43,992 nt of DNA from Prevotellamassilia sp. (GTDB lineage Bacteria; Bacteroidota; Bacteroidia; Bacteroidales; Bacteroidaceae): the NCBI GenBank assembly GCA_009775705.1, contig VSQE01000008.1, forward strand, positions 1-43,992, given 5' to 3'. Of this stretch, positions 1 to 7,488 are shown piece by piece. The translations under genes and the position numbers were made by a program. Each line of letters begins with the position of its first letter. Within the stretch, counting starts at the first letter, position 1. A model generated the notes under the pieces. It saw nothing but the letters and a program-made list of their open reading frames with translations, was not told the origin of the DNA and searched no databases.

Positions 1-48
1 GCATGAACGGGGCCGGCCCTTTTTGTAGGATAATTTAAATTAAAATCG

Positions 49-56
49 TATATTTG
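49..56 (+). promoter_or_regulatory. Bacteroidetes-type -7 box for the CoA-transferase gene
   Basis: TATATTTG matches the Bacteroidetes primary-sigma -7 consensus TAnnTTTG. A TTTTTG stretch about 22 bases upstream (positions 21-26) could serve as the -33 element. The ATG at 79 lies just downstream, giving a short leader. Confidence 0.7.
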
Positions 57-78
57 CCAACATAAAATTTTTAATCCG

Positions 79-1590
79 ATGAATGTTCCTTTTATCACCG
101 CACAGGAAGCCGCGGAATTTGTAAGTCACGGCGAATTGCTCGGCGTAGGCGGTTTCGGTCCCGCCGGCTCCCCGAAGGCGATAACTCCCGCCATTGCCGA
201 AAAGGCGCGTCGCGAACATGCCGGAGGCCGGCCCTTTCAGGTAAATATCGTGACGGGTGCCTCCATTGGCGCCAGTTGCGACGGTGAGCTTGCCGCCGCC
301 CGCGCCATTGACCGCCGGTTGCCGTTCAGTGTGAATTCTGAAATCCGCAGGGCATACAACTCTGGAGAAGTACGCTACACCGACCTCAACCTTTCGGACA
401 ATGCCACCCATCTGCGTCAGGGCATCACCGGACGCATAGACTGGGGCATCATCGAGGCCTGCGACATACAGGAAATCCACGGCAAGCTGCGTATCTATCT
501 CACTGCGGGCATCGGCATCGCCCCCACGATTTGCCGGCTGGCGCAGAAAGGAGTTTTCGTAGAACTGAACACGTGGCATTCCACCAAACTGATAGGAATG
601 CACGATATTTACGAAATAGAGGATCCGTGGTTCCGTGCACCTATCCGCATCACGCATCCCATAGAGCATATCGGTTTGCCCTATATAGAAGTCAAACCCG
701 AGCAGATTGCCGGCATCGTGGAGACCCACCTGCCAGACGAGGCCCGCAGCATGACGGCGGCGACAGATGTCACCGACCGCATAGGCCAGCATATGGCCGA
801 TTTCCTCATCTGGAACATGAAGGAAGGTTACATCTTCAGGAACAAGCTGACGTTGCAGAGCGGAGTAGGGTCGGGGGCCAATGCCGTTCTCGGAGCTTTG
901 GGCAGTTGTCCGGAAGTCCCCAACTTCAGCATCTATACCGAAGTGTTGCAGGAAGAACCGCTCCGTCTCATCCGCGAGGGCCGCGTAGTGGCCGCCTCCA
1001 CCGGTGCGCTGACCATCAGCAGCGAGCATTTGCAGGAACTCTACGACAACATCAACGATTTTCGCGGACGGCTGTTGCTGCGTCCTTCCGAAATATCCAA
1101 CTGTCCCGAGATCATAGCCCGTCTGGGCATCTGTTCCCTCAACACGGCCATCGAGGTCGATATTTACGGCCATGTCAATTCTACCAAGATCTGCGGTTCG
1201 CGCATGATGAACGGAGTAGGCGGTTCGGCCGATTTCACCTGCAATTCCGTGCTCAGCACTTTCACCTGCGGCTCCACTACCAAGAACGGCTGCATTTCCA
1301 GCATCGTGCCGTTCTGCTCGCACGTGGACCATACGGAACACTACGTGGACGCCATCATCACAGAGTACGGAGTGGCCGACTTGCGGAACAAGTGCGCCAC
1401 CGAAAAGGCCGAGGCCCTCATCGCCATCGCCCATCCCGACTACCGGCCGCTTCTGCGCGACTACATGCGTCTGGCAAAAGAGCGCGGCGGACATACGCCC
1501 CATGTCATCAGTGCGGCCTTTGCCATGCACGATACCTATCTGCGCAAGGGAGACATGCGCCTGACGGACTGGAACGAATACATCAAGTAG
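79..1590 (+). CDS. Acetyl-CoA hydrolase/transferase family protein (succinate:acetate CoA-transferase-like)
   Basis: A 503-residue cytoplasmic enzyme, full length for the acetyl-CoA hydrolase/transferase family. These enzymes move CoA between acetate and succinate, propionate or similar acids, usually through a glutamyl-CoA thioester. A glycine-rich segment (GVGSGANAVLGAL, about residues 262-274) is followed by a YTEV motif whose Glu288 aligns with the family's catalytic glutamate. The C-terminal half has the expected GGSADF and ITEYGVADLR signatures. The ATG at 79 is the first after a good promoter. The gene appears monocistronic: the next gene has its own promoter. In fermentative Bacteroidales such an enzyme would fit succinate/propionate or acetate metabolism, but the substrate cannot be read from sequence. 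Confidence 0.9.
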   Translation: MNVPFITAQEAAEFVSHGELLGVGGFGPAGSPKAITPAIAEKARREHAGGRPFQVNIVTGASIGASCDGELAAARAIDRRLPFSVNSEIRRAYNSGEVRYTDLNLSDNATHLRQGITGRIDWGIIEACDIQEIHGKLRIYLTAGIGIAPTICRLAQKGVFVELNTWHSTKLIGMHDIYEIEDPWFRAPIRITHPIEHIGLPYIEVKPEQIAGIVETHLPDEARSMTAATDVTDRIGQHMADFLIWNMKEGYIFRNKLTLQSGVGSGANAVLGALGSCPEVPNFSIYTEVLQEEPLRLIREGRVVAASTGALTISSEHLQELYDNINDFRGRLLLRPSEISNCPEIIARLGICSLNTAIEVDIYGHVNSTKICGSRMMNGVGGSADFTCNSVLSTFTCGSTTKNGCISSIVPFCSHVDHTEHYVDAIITEYGVADLRNKCATEKAEALIAIAHPDYRPLLRDYMRLAKERGGHTPHVISAAFAMHDTYLRKGDMRLTDWNEYIK

Positions 1591-1655
1591 AAGGAAAAAC
1601 TCCGCAGACGACAGGAAAATCAGGAACCGGCGGGTGTCGTTCCGGCAAAAATATG

Positions 1656-1663
1656 TATTTTTG
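1656..1663 (+). promoter_or_regulatory. -7 box upstream of the DsbD-family gene
   Basis: TATTTTTG matches TAnnTTTG. Transcription would begin near 1670, downstream of an in-frame ATG at 1634. This supports the ATG at 1703, directly before a signal peptide, as the true start. Confidence 0.65.
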
Positions 1664-1702
1664 TCGCGAAAATGTAATTTCCGAATTCATTTGTACAAAT
1701 AT

Positions 1703-3724
1703 ATGAGAAGATTTCTTACTTTCATGACACTGATGTTCCTGTGCTTTGCAGCGCTGCCGGCGCAGGTAAGTTTCACGGTGTCCTACAAAAGAGTCAGTCC
1801 TACGGAAATAGATGTGGTGTTTCAGGGAAAGGCCGATCCGGGCTGGCACATCTATTCGACAGGGATAGGCGATGACGGTCCTACTCCCGCTACTTTCAAT
1901 ATCGACAAATCGCACGGCATAGAGCCGGCGGGCAAGTTGAAGCCCGGTCCCGGCGAGAAGCGCATGAACGATCCCATCTTCGAAATGCCTGTTGTCTTTT
2001 TCGAGGGGACGGCCGTCTTCACCCAGCGTCTGCGTATCACGGAGAAAGACTATGAGCTGAAAGGCTATCTGCAATACGGTGCCTGCAACGACGAGAGTTG
2101 TCTGCCGCCCACGGCGGTAGAGTGCAAGGTTTCCGGCACCGACGGTCCCGCCGCCGGGGAAAAGAAAGAAGCCGCTCCCTCAGTTCCTGCCGAGACTGCC
2201 GTTACAGATACGGCCGTCAGGCCGGCTGCGGCTGTTGCCGATACGGCTGCCGTTGCCGCGCTTCCCGCCGACACCGCCACCGCGGGCAACTGGTGGGTTC
2301 CCGTTATCGACGAGCTGAAGGGTTTTGGCGGCGAAGAAGGCAATGTGGCCGACAAAGCCTGGTGGTACATCTTCCTGCTTGGTTTTGTTGGCGGTCTCGT
2401 GGCGCTGTTCACCCCCTGCGTGTGGCCTATTATTCCCATGACCGTCAGTTTCTTCCTGAAACGTGCGGGCGACCGTTCCAAAGGCATCCGCGACGCCGTT
2501 ACCTACGGAGTTTCCATCATCGTCATCTATGTGGCATTAGGATTGATCATCACCAGTCTGTTCGGGGCCAATGCCCTCAATGATCTCTCCACCAACGCGG
2601 TGTTCAACATCCTGTTCTTCCTGATGCTCGTAGTCTTTGCCGCCAGTTTCTTCGGCGGATTCGAGATAGCGTTGCCCTCTTCGTGGGGAGCCGCCGTCGA
2701 CAGCAAGGCCGAGAAAACCACCGGCCTGCTCTCCATCTTCCTTATGGCTTTCACCCTCTCGCTCGTCTCTTTCTCGTGTACGGGTCCCATCATCGGATTC
2801 CTGCTTGTCGAGGTGAGCACCAGCGGCGGTTCGTCCTTAGCCCCAACCATCGGCATGTTCGGTTTTGCCGTGGCCCTGGCCCTTCCCTTCACGCTTTTCG
2901 CCCTCTTCCCCACGTGGCTGAAGAGCGCCCCCAAGAGTGGCGGGTGGCTCAATTCGGTAAAGGTGGTGCTGGGCTTCCTGGAGCTGGCCTTCGCCTTGAA
3001 GTTCCTTTCCGTGGCCGATCTTGCCTACGGCTGGCATCTGCTGGACCGCGAGACATTCCTGGCCTTGTGGATCGTGCTTTTCGCCCTGTTGGGGGTATAT
3101 CTGCTGGGTGGTATCAAATTTCCTCACGATGACGAGGAGGAACGCCACACCAGTGTGCCGCGCTTCTTCCTGGCCTTGTGTTCGCTGGCTTTTGCCGTCT
3201 ACATGGTTCCCGGTCTGTGGGGAGCGCCCCTGAAGGCCGTCAGCGCTTTCGCACCGCCCATGTCCACGCAGGACTTCAATCTGGACCATGTGAAAGTGGA
3301 AGCCGCTTTCCGCAATTATGACGAGGGTATGGAGTATGCCCGTCGCACGGGAAAGCCCGTTGTGGTGGATTTCACCGGACACGGCTGTGTGAACTGCCGC
3401 AAGATGGAACTGGCCGTTTGGCACGACGCCAAGGTGCGCGATCTGCTCATGAAGGACTATGTCCTCATTTCTCTCTACGTGGACGAGAAGACCCGTCTGC
3501 CCGAGCCTGTCACGGTCAGTGAAGGCGGAAAGGAGACCACCCTGCGCACCGTGGGCGACCGTTGGAGCTACCTGCAACGCAGCAAGTTCGGCGCCAACGC
3601 CCAGCCTTTCTACGTCCTGCTGGACAACGAAGGGCATCCCCTCAACCATGCCTATTCCTACAACGAGGATGTGGACAAGTTCGTGGATTACCTCCAGGAA
3701 GGACTGAGCCGGTATAAGAATTAA
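1703..3724 (+). CDS. DsbD-family thiol:disulfide interchange protein
   Basis: A 673-residue inner-membrane protein that carries reducing power from cytoplasmic thioredoxin to periplasmic proteins. Layout: signal peptide (1-~21, ending LPAQ); periplasmic N-terminal DsbD-alpha-like domain with Cys128 and Cys133 (GACNDESCLPP); an Ala/Thr/Asp-rich linker; a polytopic DsbD transmembrane domain from about residue 225 with its redox cysteines in PCVWPIIP (Cys239) and SCTGPIIG (Cys359); and a C-terminal thioredoxin-like domain with GHGCVNCRKME (Cys562, Cys565). All six expected redox cysteines are present, so the protein should be active. The start at 1703 was chosen because the longer reading frame begins upstream of the promoter. 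The low-complexity linker (about residues 150-205) is longer than needed for a simple hinge. Bacteroidetes often carry several DsbD-type proteins, so no specific symbol is assigned. Confidence 0.92.
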   Translation: MRRFLTFMTLMFLCFAALPAQVSFTVSYKRVSPTEIDVVFQGKADPGWHIYSTGIGDDGPTPATFNIDKSHGIEPAGKLKPGPGEKRMNDPIFEMPVVFFEGTAVFTQRLRITEKDYELKGYLQYGACNDESCLPPTAVECKVSGTDGPAAGEKKEAAPSVPAETAVTDTAVRPAAAVADTAAVAALPADTATAGNWWVPVIDELKGFGGEEGNVADKAWWYIFLLGFVGGLVALFTPCVWPIIPMTVSFFLKRAGDRSKGIRDAVTYGVSIIVIYVALGLIITSLFGANALNDLSTNAVFNILFFLMLVVFAASFFGGFEIALPSSWGAAVDSKAEKTTGLLSIFLMAFTLSLVSFSCTGPIIGFLLVEVSTSGGSSLAPTIGMFGFAVALALPFTLFALFPTWLKSAPKSGGWLNSVKVVLGFLELAFALKFLSVADLAYGWHLLDRETFLALWIVLFALLGVYLLGGIKFPHDDEEERHTSVPRFFLALCSLAFAVYMVPGLWGAPLKAVSAFAPPMSTQDFNLDHVKVEAAFRNYDEGMEYARRTGKPVVVDFTGHGCVNCRKMELAVWHDAKVRDLLMKDYVLISLYVDEKTRLPEPVTVSEGGKETTLRTVGDRWSYLQRSKFGANAQPFYVLLDNEGHPLNHAYSYNEDVDKFVDYLQEGLSRYKN

Positions 3725-3897
3725 TTGAAGTTCAAATCATTGTATAAATTTATTATGTTTTAATTGGTGCCGGTCCTCCGTGACGGATCGCCGGTAATGA
3801 TGTTTGGGCGTCCCGTTTTTTTGAAATAACAAGTCCGCGGTCAAATCTGTGACAGACAAGATCCGATGGACGGACGCTTAATCATTTAGTGTATAGA

Positions 3898-3936
3898 GGT
3901 CGTTTGCCCGTAGTGACGGGCAGGCGGCCTTTTTTA
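3898..3936 (+). terminator. Rho-independent terminator-like hairpin
   Basis: The inner stem GCCCGT/ACGGGC has an AGTG loop, the outer stem pairs GGTCG with GGCGGCC imperfectly, and a run of six T follows. It lies about 170 bases after the DsbD-family gene and could end that transcript or a small RNA. Confidence 0.6.
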
Positions 3937-3957
3937 ACGTGGTGCCTTTTGCGATTT

Positions 3958-4020
3958 TTTTACATGCCGTGTAAAAACTTTTACAAGGCATGTAAAAACT
4001 TTTACACGGCATGTAAAAAA
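3958..4020. repeat. Three tandem 21-bp palindromic repeats (locus A)
   Basis: Three contiguous 21-bp units (3958-3978, 3979-3999, 4000-4020) of the form TTTTACAnGGCATGTAAAAA; the first is inverted in its core. Each unit is a near-perfect palindrome. The same family recurs at 34942-35030. The cluster sits immediately after a terminator hairpin. Confidence 0.85.
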
Positions 4021-4307
4021 CGGTGGCTGTGGGGAATCTTCCGCAGGAGCGGGCCGGTCGCGGTTTGTTTGCAGGATGCTGTTCCGGATTTTCTTTTCCG
4101 AATGCAGCAGGCAACGTTTCCGAGGTGCGGAAAGTTGCTGTCCTTTTTCCGGCACAGCGGTTCCTTGAAGACGCAAAGAGGGTTGCGGAACCTCATATTA
4201 TTGTCGGAAATATCGGTATATACCGTTTTGTAGGTAGTATTTGCTGATTTTACCGGAATTTGAAAACCACGGAACTTGTAAAAGTTTTCCAGCCGTTTCT
4301 TTTTTTG

Positions 4308-4315
4308 TACCTTTG
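4308..4315 (+). promoter_or_regulatory. -7 box of the PCMD/calycin surface operon
   Basis: TACCTTTG fits TAnnTTTG. It lies 87 bases upstream of the first gene's ATG at 4402. No other strong promoter element is seen until after the last gene of the operon. Confidence 0.7.
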
Positions 4316-4401
4316 CAGCCGGTACAAATCGTGCGTTGCGCTGTGGACTTCATCCTGCGCATACGCTTGTTTTCAGAGTATATCATTTCGGAATAAATCA
4401 G

Positions 4402-5547
4402 ATGACAAAAAACGTTTTGCTGCTTTGTGCGGCTTCCCTCCTTACGGGCTTTGCCTCGTGTATAAAAGATGAGGCACTCAATGCCGAATGTGACATAGTT
4501 GGTGTAGACCCCGCCTGGGTGAGCGGGAAACTTTCCGAGGGAATTCTCATCGGCGAGCCGGTGGTCCGTAACGACCGGGTGGACTTCACCGTCAAGCTGG
4601 GCAGCGACCGTACGGCGTTGAATCCCGTTTTCGAACTCACCCCCGGCTCCACCATCTTTCCCGAGAGCGGCACCGTGCGCGACTTCTCCGGTCCGCAGAC
4701 CTATACCACGCGCTCCGAGGACGGCGCTTACAGTAAGGAGTATACCGTGTCTTTCAAATATCCCTCGCTCATCCGCAACCTGAATTTCGAGCATTTCGCC
4801 CTCAATTCCCGCTCGCAGTATTATCAGTGGTTCGAGGTGGGCAATACTCCCGACGACCGTTTCGACTACTGGGACAGCGGTAACGGCGGCTATGCCTTTA
4901 CGGGCATGGCGCGCACGCCGGAGGACTATCCCACCACTCCCTGGCCGGCCGGCCGGCGCGGCAACTGCATCCGCCTGAAGACGCTCTCCACCGGTTCGTG
5001 GGGGCGTGGAGTGGGCATGCCCATTGCCGCCGGAAACCTTTTCATCGGCGAGTTCAAGGTGGCCCAGGCCATGTTGAAACCCCGACAGGCCACCCGCTTC
5101 GGGCGCCAGCTCGTCACGGCACGTCCGTTGCGCTTCGAAGGCTGGTATCGTTACACTGCCGGCGAGCACTATCAGAACATCAAGGAGCAAATCTTGCCCG
5201 GCGAGCGCGATACGTGCGACATCTATGCCGTCCTCTATGAGGTGGACCCCACCGATTTCAAGGCCCTTAACGGCGATGATGTCCTCACGAGCGACCGCAT
5301 CGTCCTCATGGCCCGTATCGACAAGCCCGGCGAACCGCAGGAGTGGACCCGTTTCAGCGAGCCTTTCCGGCCTGTGGGCGGCCGTGCTTTCGACTACAGC
5401 CGCCTTGCCACCGACGGCTATGCCATCGCTGTTGTCTGCACGTCGAGCCGTCAGGGCGCCTATTTCGAAGGGGCCATCGGCAGCGAGCTTTTCGTGGACG
5501 AGCTGCGCATCGTATGGGAGGGTGACGATGAACATGAAGAAGATTGA
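4402..5547 (+). CDS. PCMD-domain surface lipoprotein
   Basis: A 381-residue putative lipoprotein. The N-terminus is a type II signal with lipobox LTGFASC, so the mature protein would start at Cys and be anchored to the outer membrane. The C-terminal two thirds resemble the Bacteroidetes PCMD domain (putative carbohydrate metabolism domain): FDYWDSGNGGYAF, then PAGRRGNCIRLKTLS, then a conserved GEF segment. The family's biochemical role is not established; it has a jelly-roll, carbohydrate-binding-like look. The ATG at 4402 is chosen over one at 4336 because it begins the signal peptide. It heads the operon, 47 bases before an outer-membrane beta-barrel gene; a PCMD protein beside a porin-like barrel is an arrangement I know from other Bacteroidetes. 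Confidence 0.8.
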   Translation: MTKNVLLLCAASLLTGFASCIKDEALNAECDIVGVDPAWVSGKLSEGILIGEPVVRNDRVDFTVKLGSDRTALNPVFELTPGSTIFPESGTVRDFSGPQTYTTRSEDGAYSKEYTVSFKYPSLIRNLNFEHFALNSRSQYYQWFEVGNTPDDRFDYWDSGNGGYAFTGMARTPEDYPTTPWPAGRRGNCIRLKTLSTGSWGRGVGMPIAAGNLFIGEFKVAQAMLKPRQATRFGRQLVTARPLRFEGWYRYTAGEHYQNIKEQILPGERDTCDIYAVLYEVDPTDFKALNGDDVLTSDRIVLMARIDKPGEPQEWTRFSEPFRPVGGRAFDYSRLATDGYAIAVVCTSSRQGAYFEGAIGSELFVDELRIVWEGDDEHEED

Positions 5548-5594
5548 AAAAAATTCCCTCTCCCGCTTCCTTTCAACCTGTAAAAAAGAAAATC

Positions 5595-6368
5595 ATGAAA
5601 AGAATAATCCCCCTGTTTCTCCTCTTTGCCGTCTCTTTCTCCGCCACCGCCCAGCACGAGCCAGCCGATACGGACAGCAACATCCTGCGGGCAGCCCTCA
5701 AAGGCTGGCACATCAAGCTCTCGGCCGGATTCAACGTCGGTGGCACATCGCCTCTGCCCCTGCCGCGCGAAATACGCAGCATCGAAGGCTACAGTCCCCT
5801 GCTCAATATCTCGGTGGAGGGCGCCGTGCAGAAACGTTTCGACGACTCCCGCTGGGGCATGATGCTCGGGCTGCGTTTTGACCAGAAAGGCATGGAGACG
5901 GACGCGAAGGTGAAAAACTATCACATAGAAATGACGGCCGACGACGGCGGATTCATGGAAGGAGCCTGGACGGGCAACGTGAAGACGAAGGTGCGCAACA
6001 CCTACCTCACCATTCCCGTGCTGGCCACTTACAGCCTGGGCAGCCGCTGGCAGTTGTCGGCGGGACCCTATTTCAGCTACCGCATCGAGGGTGAGTTCTC
6101 GGGCGAGGCCTGCGACGGTTATCTGCGTCACCACGACCCTACGGGCGAAAAGGCATACGTCACGCATGCCTCTTACGACTTCAGCGACGACTTGCGCCGT
6201 TTCCAGTGGGGACTACAGGCCGGCGGCGAGTTCAAGGCCTACAAGCATCTCTTGGTCAACGCCAACCTGCAATGGGGACTCAACGGCATCTTCCCCGCCG
6301 ACTTTCAGGCCGTTACCTTCGATCTCTATCCCATTTATGCCAATATAGGTTTCAGCTACCTTTTTTAG
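5595..6368 (+). CDS. Outer-membrane beta-barrel (porin-family) protein
   Basis: A 257-residue exported protein with signal peptide MKRIIPLFLLFAVSFSATAQ. The rest shows alternating strands typical of the small Bacteroidetes outer-membrane beta-barrel family: WHIKLSAGFNVGG, MMLGLRFDQKG, YLTIPVLATYSLG, and a terminal aromatic strand YANIGFSYLF ending in Phe. LTIPVL is a recurrent motif in this family. It probably forms an 8-stranded barrel. The start at 5595 gives a clean signal peptide; an in-frame ATG at 5544 overlaps the upstream gene and would bury it. It lies in the surface operon, 46 bases upstream of the calycin-like gene, and may pair with the PCMD lipoprotein. Confidence 0.8.
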   Translation: MKRIIPLFLLFAVSFSATAQHEPADTDSNILRAALKGWHIKLSAGFNVGGTSPLPLPREIRSIEGYSPLLNISVEGAVQKRFDDSRWGMMLGLRFDQKGMETDAKVKNYHIEMTADDGGFMEGAWTGNVKTKVRNTYLTIPVLATYSLGSRWQLSAGPYFSYRIEGEFSGEACDGYLRHHDPTGEKAYVTHASYDFSDDLRRFQWGLQAGGEFKAYKHLLVNANLQWGLNGIFPADFQAVTFDLYPIYANIGFSYLF

Positions 6369-6414
6369 CGGCGCAGACATTTATTAATACTATCAACATA
6401 AAAACAATGTGTTT

Positions 6415-7479
6415 ATGAAGAAAACTCTACTTACTTTTCTGGCAACTTTCCTCCTGTGCGGCATGGTTGCGGCGCAGGATGTCTCCAAAGTGCTGGGCAC
6501 TTATGTAACGGATCTGTACATCAACATCGGTGCTCCCATTTCCGAGAATTCGGAACCTGTTCCGGGCGTGAAAGTGCAGCTCACTCCGGGCACAATGCCG
6601 GGCACGGTGAACTTCGAGCTTCGCGACTTCGAGATGGGCGAGGGCATGATGCTGGGCGACATCGTCCTGCCCAATATTCCTCTGATAGATAATGGAGAAG
6701 GCAATTACGGCTTCGGCGAGAACGCTCCCGTGAGCCTCACGCTGATGGAGGTGATCAACGCCCAGGCCAATCTGAACACCGAAACCAGCTACGTGCGCGG
6801 CGATGAGCTGATGGCCAATGTAGACGTGGTATGGTTGACAGGCGACGAGGAAACTCCCGAGGTGCCCATCTACGTGCGGGCTGCCGGAACGAAAGAGCAG
6901 GTGGCCGATGTCTCCAAGGTGCTGGGCGACTATGTGACGGACCTGTACATCAACATCGGTGCCCCCATTTCCGAGGATTCGGAGCCTGTTCCGGGCGTGA
7001 AGGTACAGCTCACACAGGGCACAATGCCGGGTACGGTGAACTTTGAGCTTCGCGACTTCGAGATGGGCGAGGGCATGATGCTGGGCGACATCGTCCTGCC
7101 CAATATTCCTCTGATAGATAATGGAGAAGGCAATTACGGCTTCGGCGAGAACGCTCCCGTGAGCCTCACGCTGATGGAGGTGATCAACGCCCAGGCCAAT
7201 CTGAACACCGAAACCAGCTACGTGCGCGGCAATGAGCTGATGGCCAATGTGGACGTGATCTGGCTGACGGGCGATGAGGAAATGCCCGAGGTGCCCATTT
7301 ACGTGCGCGCCGCCGGAACCCGACTGATTCCCGAGGGTATAGGCAACGCCGTCGGCATTGATGCCGGAGCGAAGGCTTCGGGCGTTTATTCGCTGAGCGG
7401 TGTCCGTGTGGCCGACGGCCTTTCCGGCAGCCTGCCCAAAGGCATTTATATTGTAAACGGTAAAAAGATAATCAGATAA
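6415..7479 (+). CDS. Secreted protein with two tandem calycin-like domains
   Basis: A 354-residue exported protein: signal peptide (1-~20, VAAQ), then two copies of a calycin-like beta-barrel domain (about residues 22-164 and 165-305), then a tail (SGVYSLSGVRV..GIYIVNGKKIIR) resembling C-terminal sorting domains of Bacteroidetes secreted proteins. The domains are 143 codons apart; their central 186 bp (6616-6801 and 7045-7230) are identical at the DNA level, so the duplication is recent or has been homogenised. The ligand is unknown; calycins often bind small hydrophobic molecules. The ATG at 6415 is preferred to the GTG at 6409 because it begins a classic MKKTLL signal. The stop is 9 bases before the next gene, which carries a third copy of the domain. 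Confidence 0.8.
   Translation: MKKTLLTFLATFLLCGMVAAQDVSKVLGTYVTDLYINIGAPISENSEPVPGVKVQLTPGTMPGTVNFELRDFEMGEGMMLGDIVLPNIPLIDNGEGNYGFGENAPVSLTLMEVINAQANLNTETSYVRGDELMANVDVVWLTGDEETPEVPIYVRAAGTKEQVADVSKVLGDYVTDLYINIGAPISEDSEPVPGVKVQLTQGTMPGTVNFELRDFEMGEGMMLGDIVLPNIPLIDNGEGNYGFGENAPVSLTLMEVINAQANLNTETSYVRGNELMANVDVIWLTGDEEMPEVPIYVRAAGTRLIPEGIGNAVGIDAGAKASGVYSLSGVRVADGLSGSLPKGIYIVNGKKIIR
6478..7323 (+). repeat. Tandem intragenic repeat, two ~429-bp units
   Basis: Unit 1 begins at GAT 6478 and unit 2 at GAT 6907 (offset 429). Positions 6616-6801 are identical to 7045-7230, with scattered substitutions elsewhere. A diverged third copy lies at about 8620-8975 in the next gene. Confidence 0.9.
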
Positions 7480-7488
7480 AAAAGTACA

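Larger units (their letters stand above)
3725..4401. other. 677-bp non-coding gap with hairpins and palindromic repeats
   Basis: No convincing gene. It holds a weak hairpin (about 3770-3795, CCGG and TCCG/CGGA arms), a short GGG/CCC hairpin with T7 near 3805-3823, a strong terminator-like hairpin at 3898-3936, three 21-bp palindromic repeats at 3958-4020, and the promoter of the next operon at 4308-4315. A reading frame across 3889-4233 runs through the terminator and repeats and has no recognisable protein features. Confidence 0.7.

Noticed and set aside
3889..4233. 114-residue open frame in the gap after the DsbD-family gene
   Set aside because: It reads through a terminator hairpin and palindromic repeats (FYMPCKNFYKACKNFYTACK is only translated repeat DNA).
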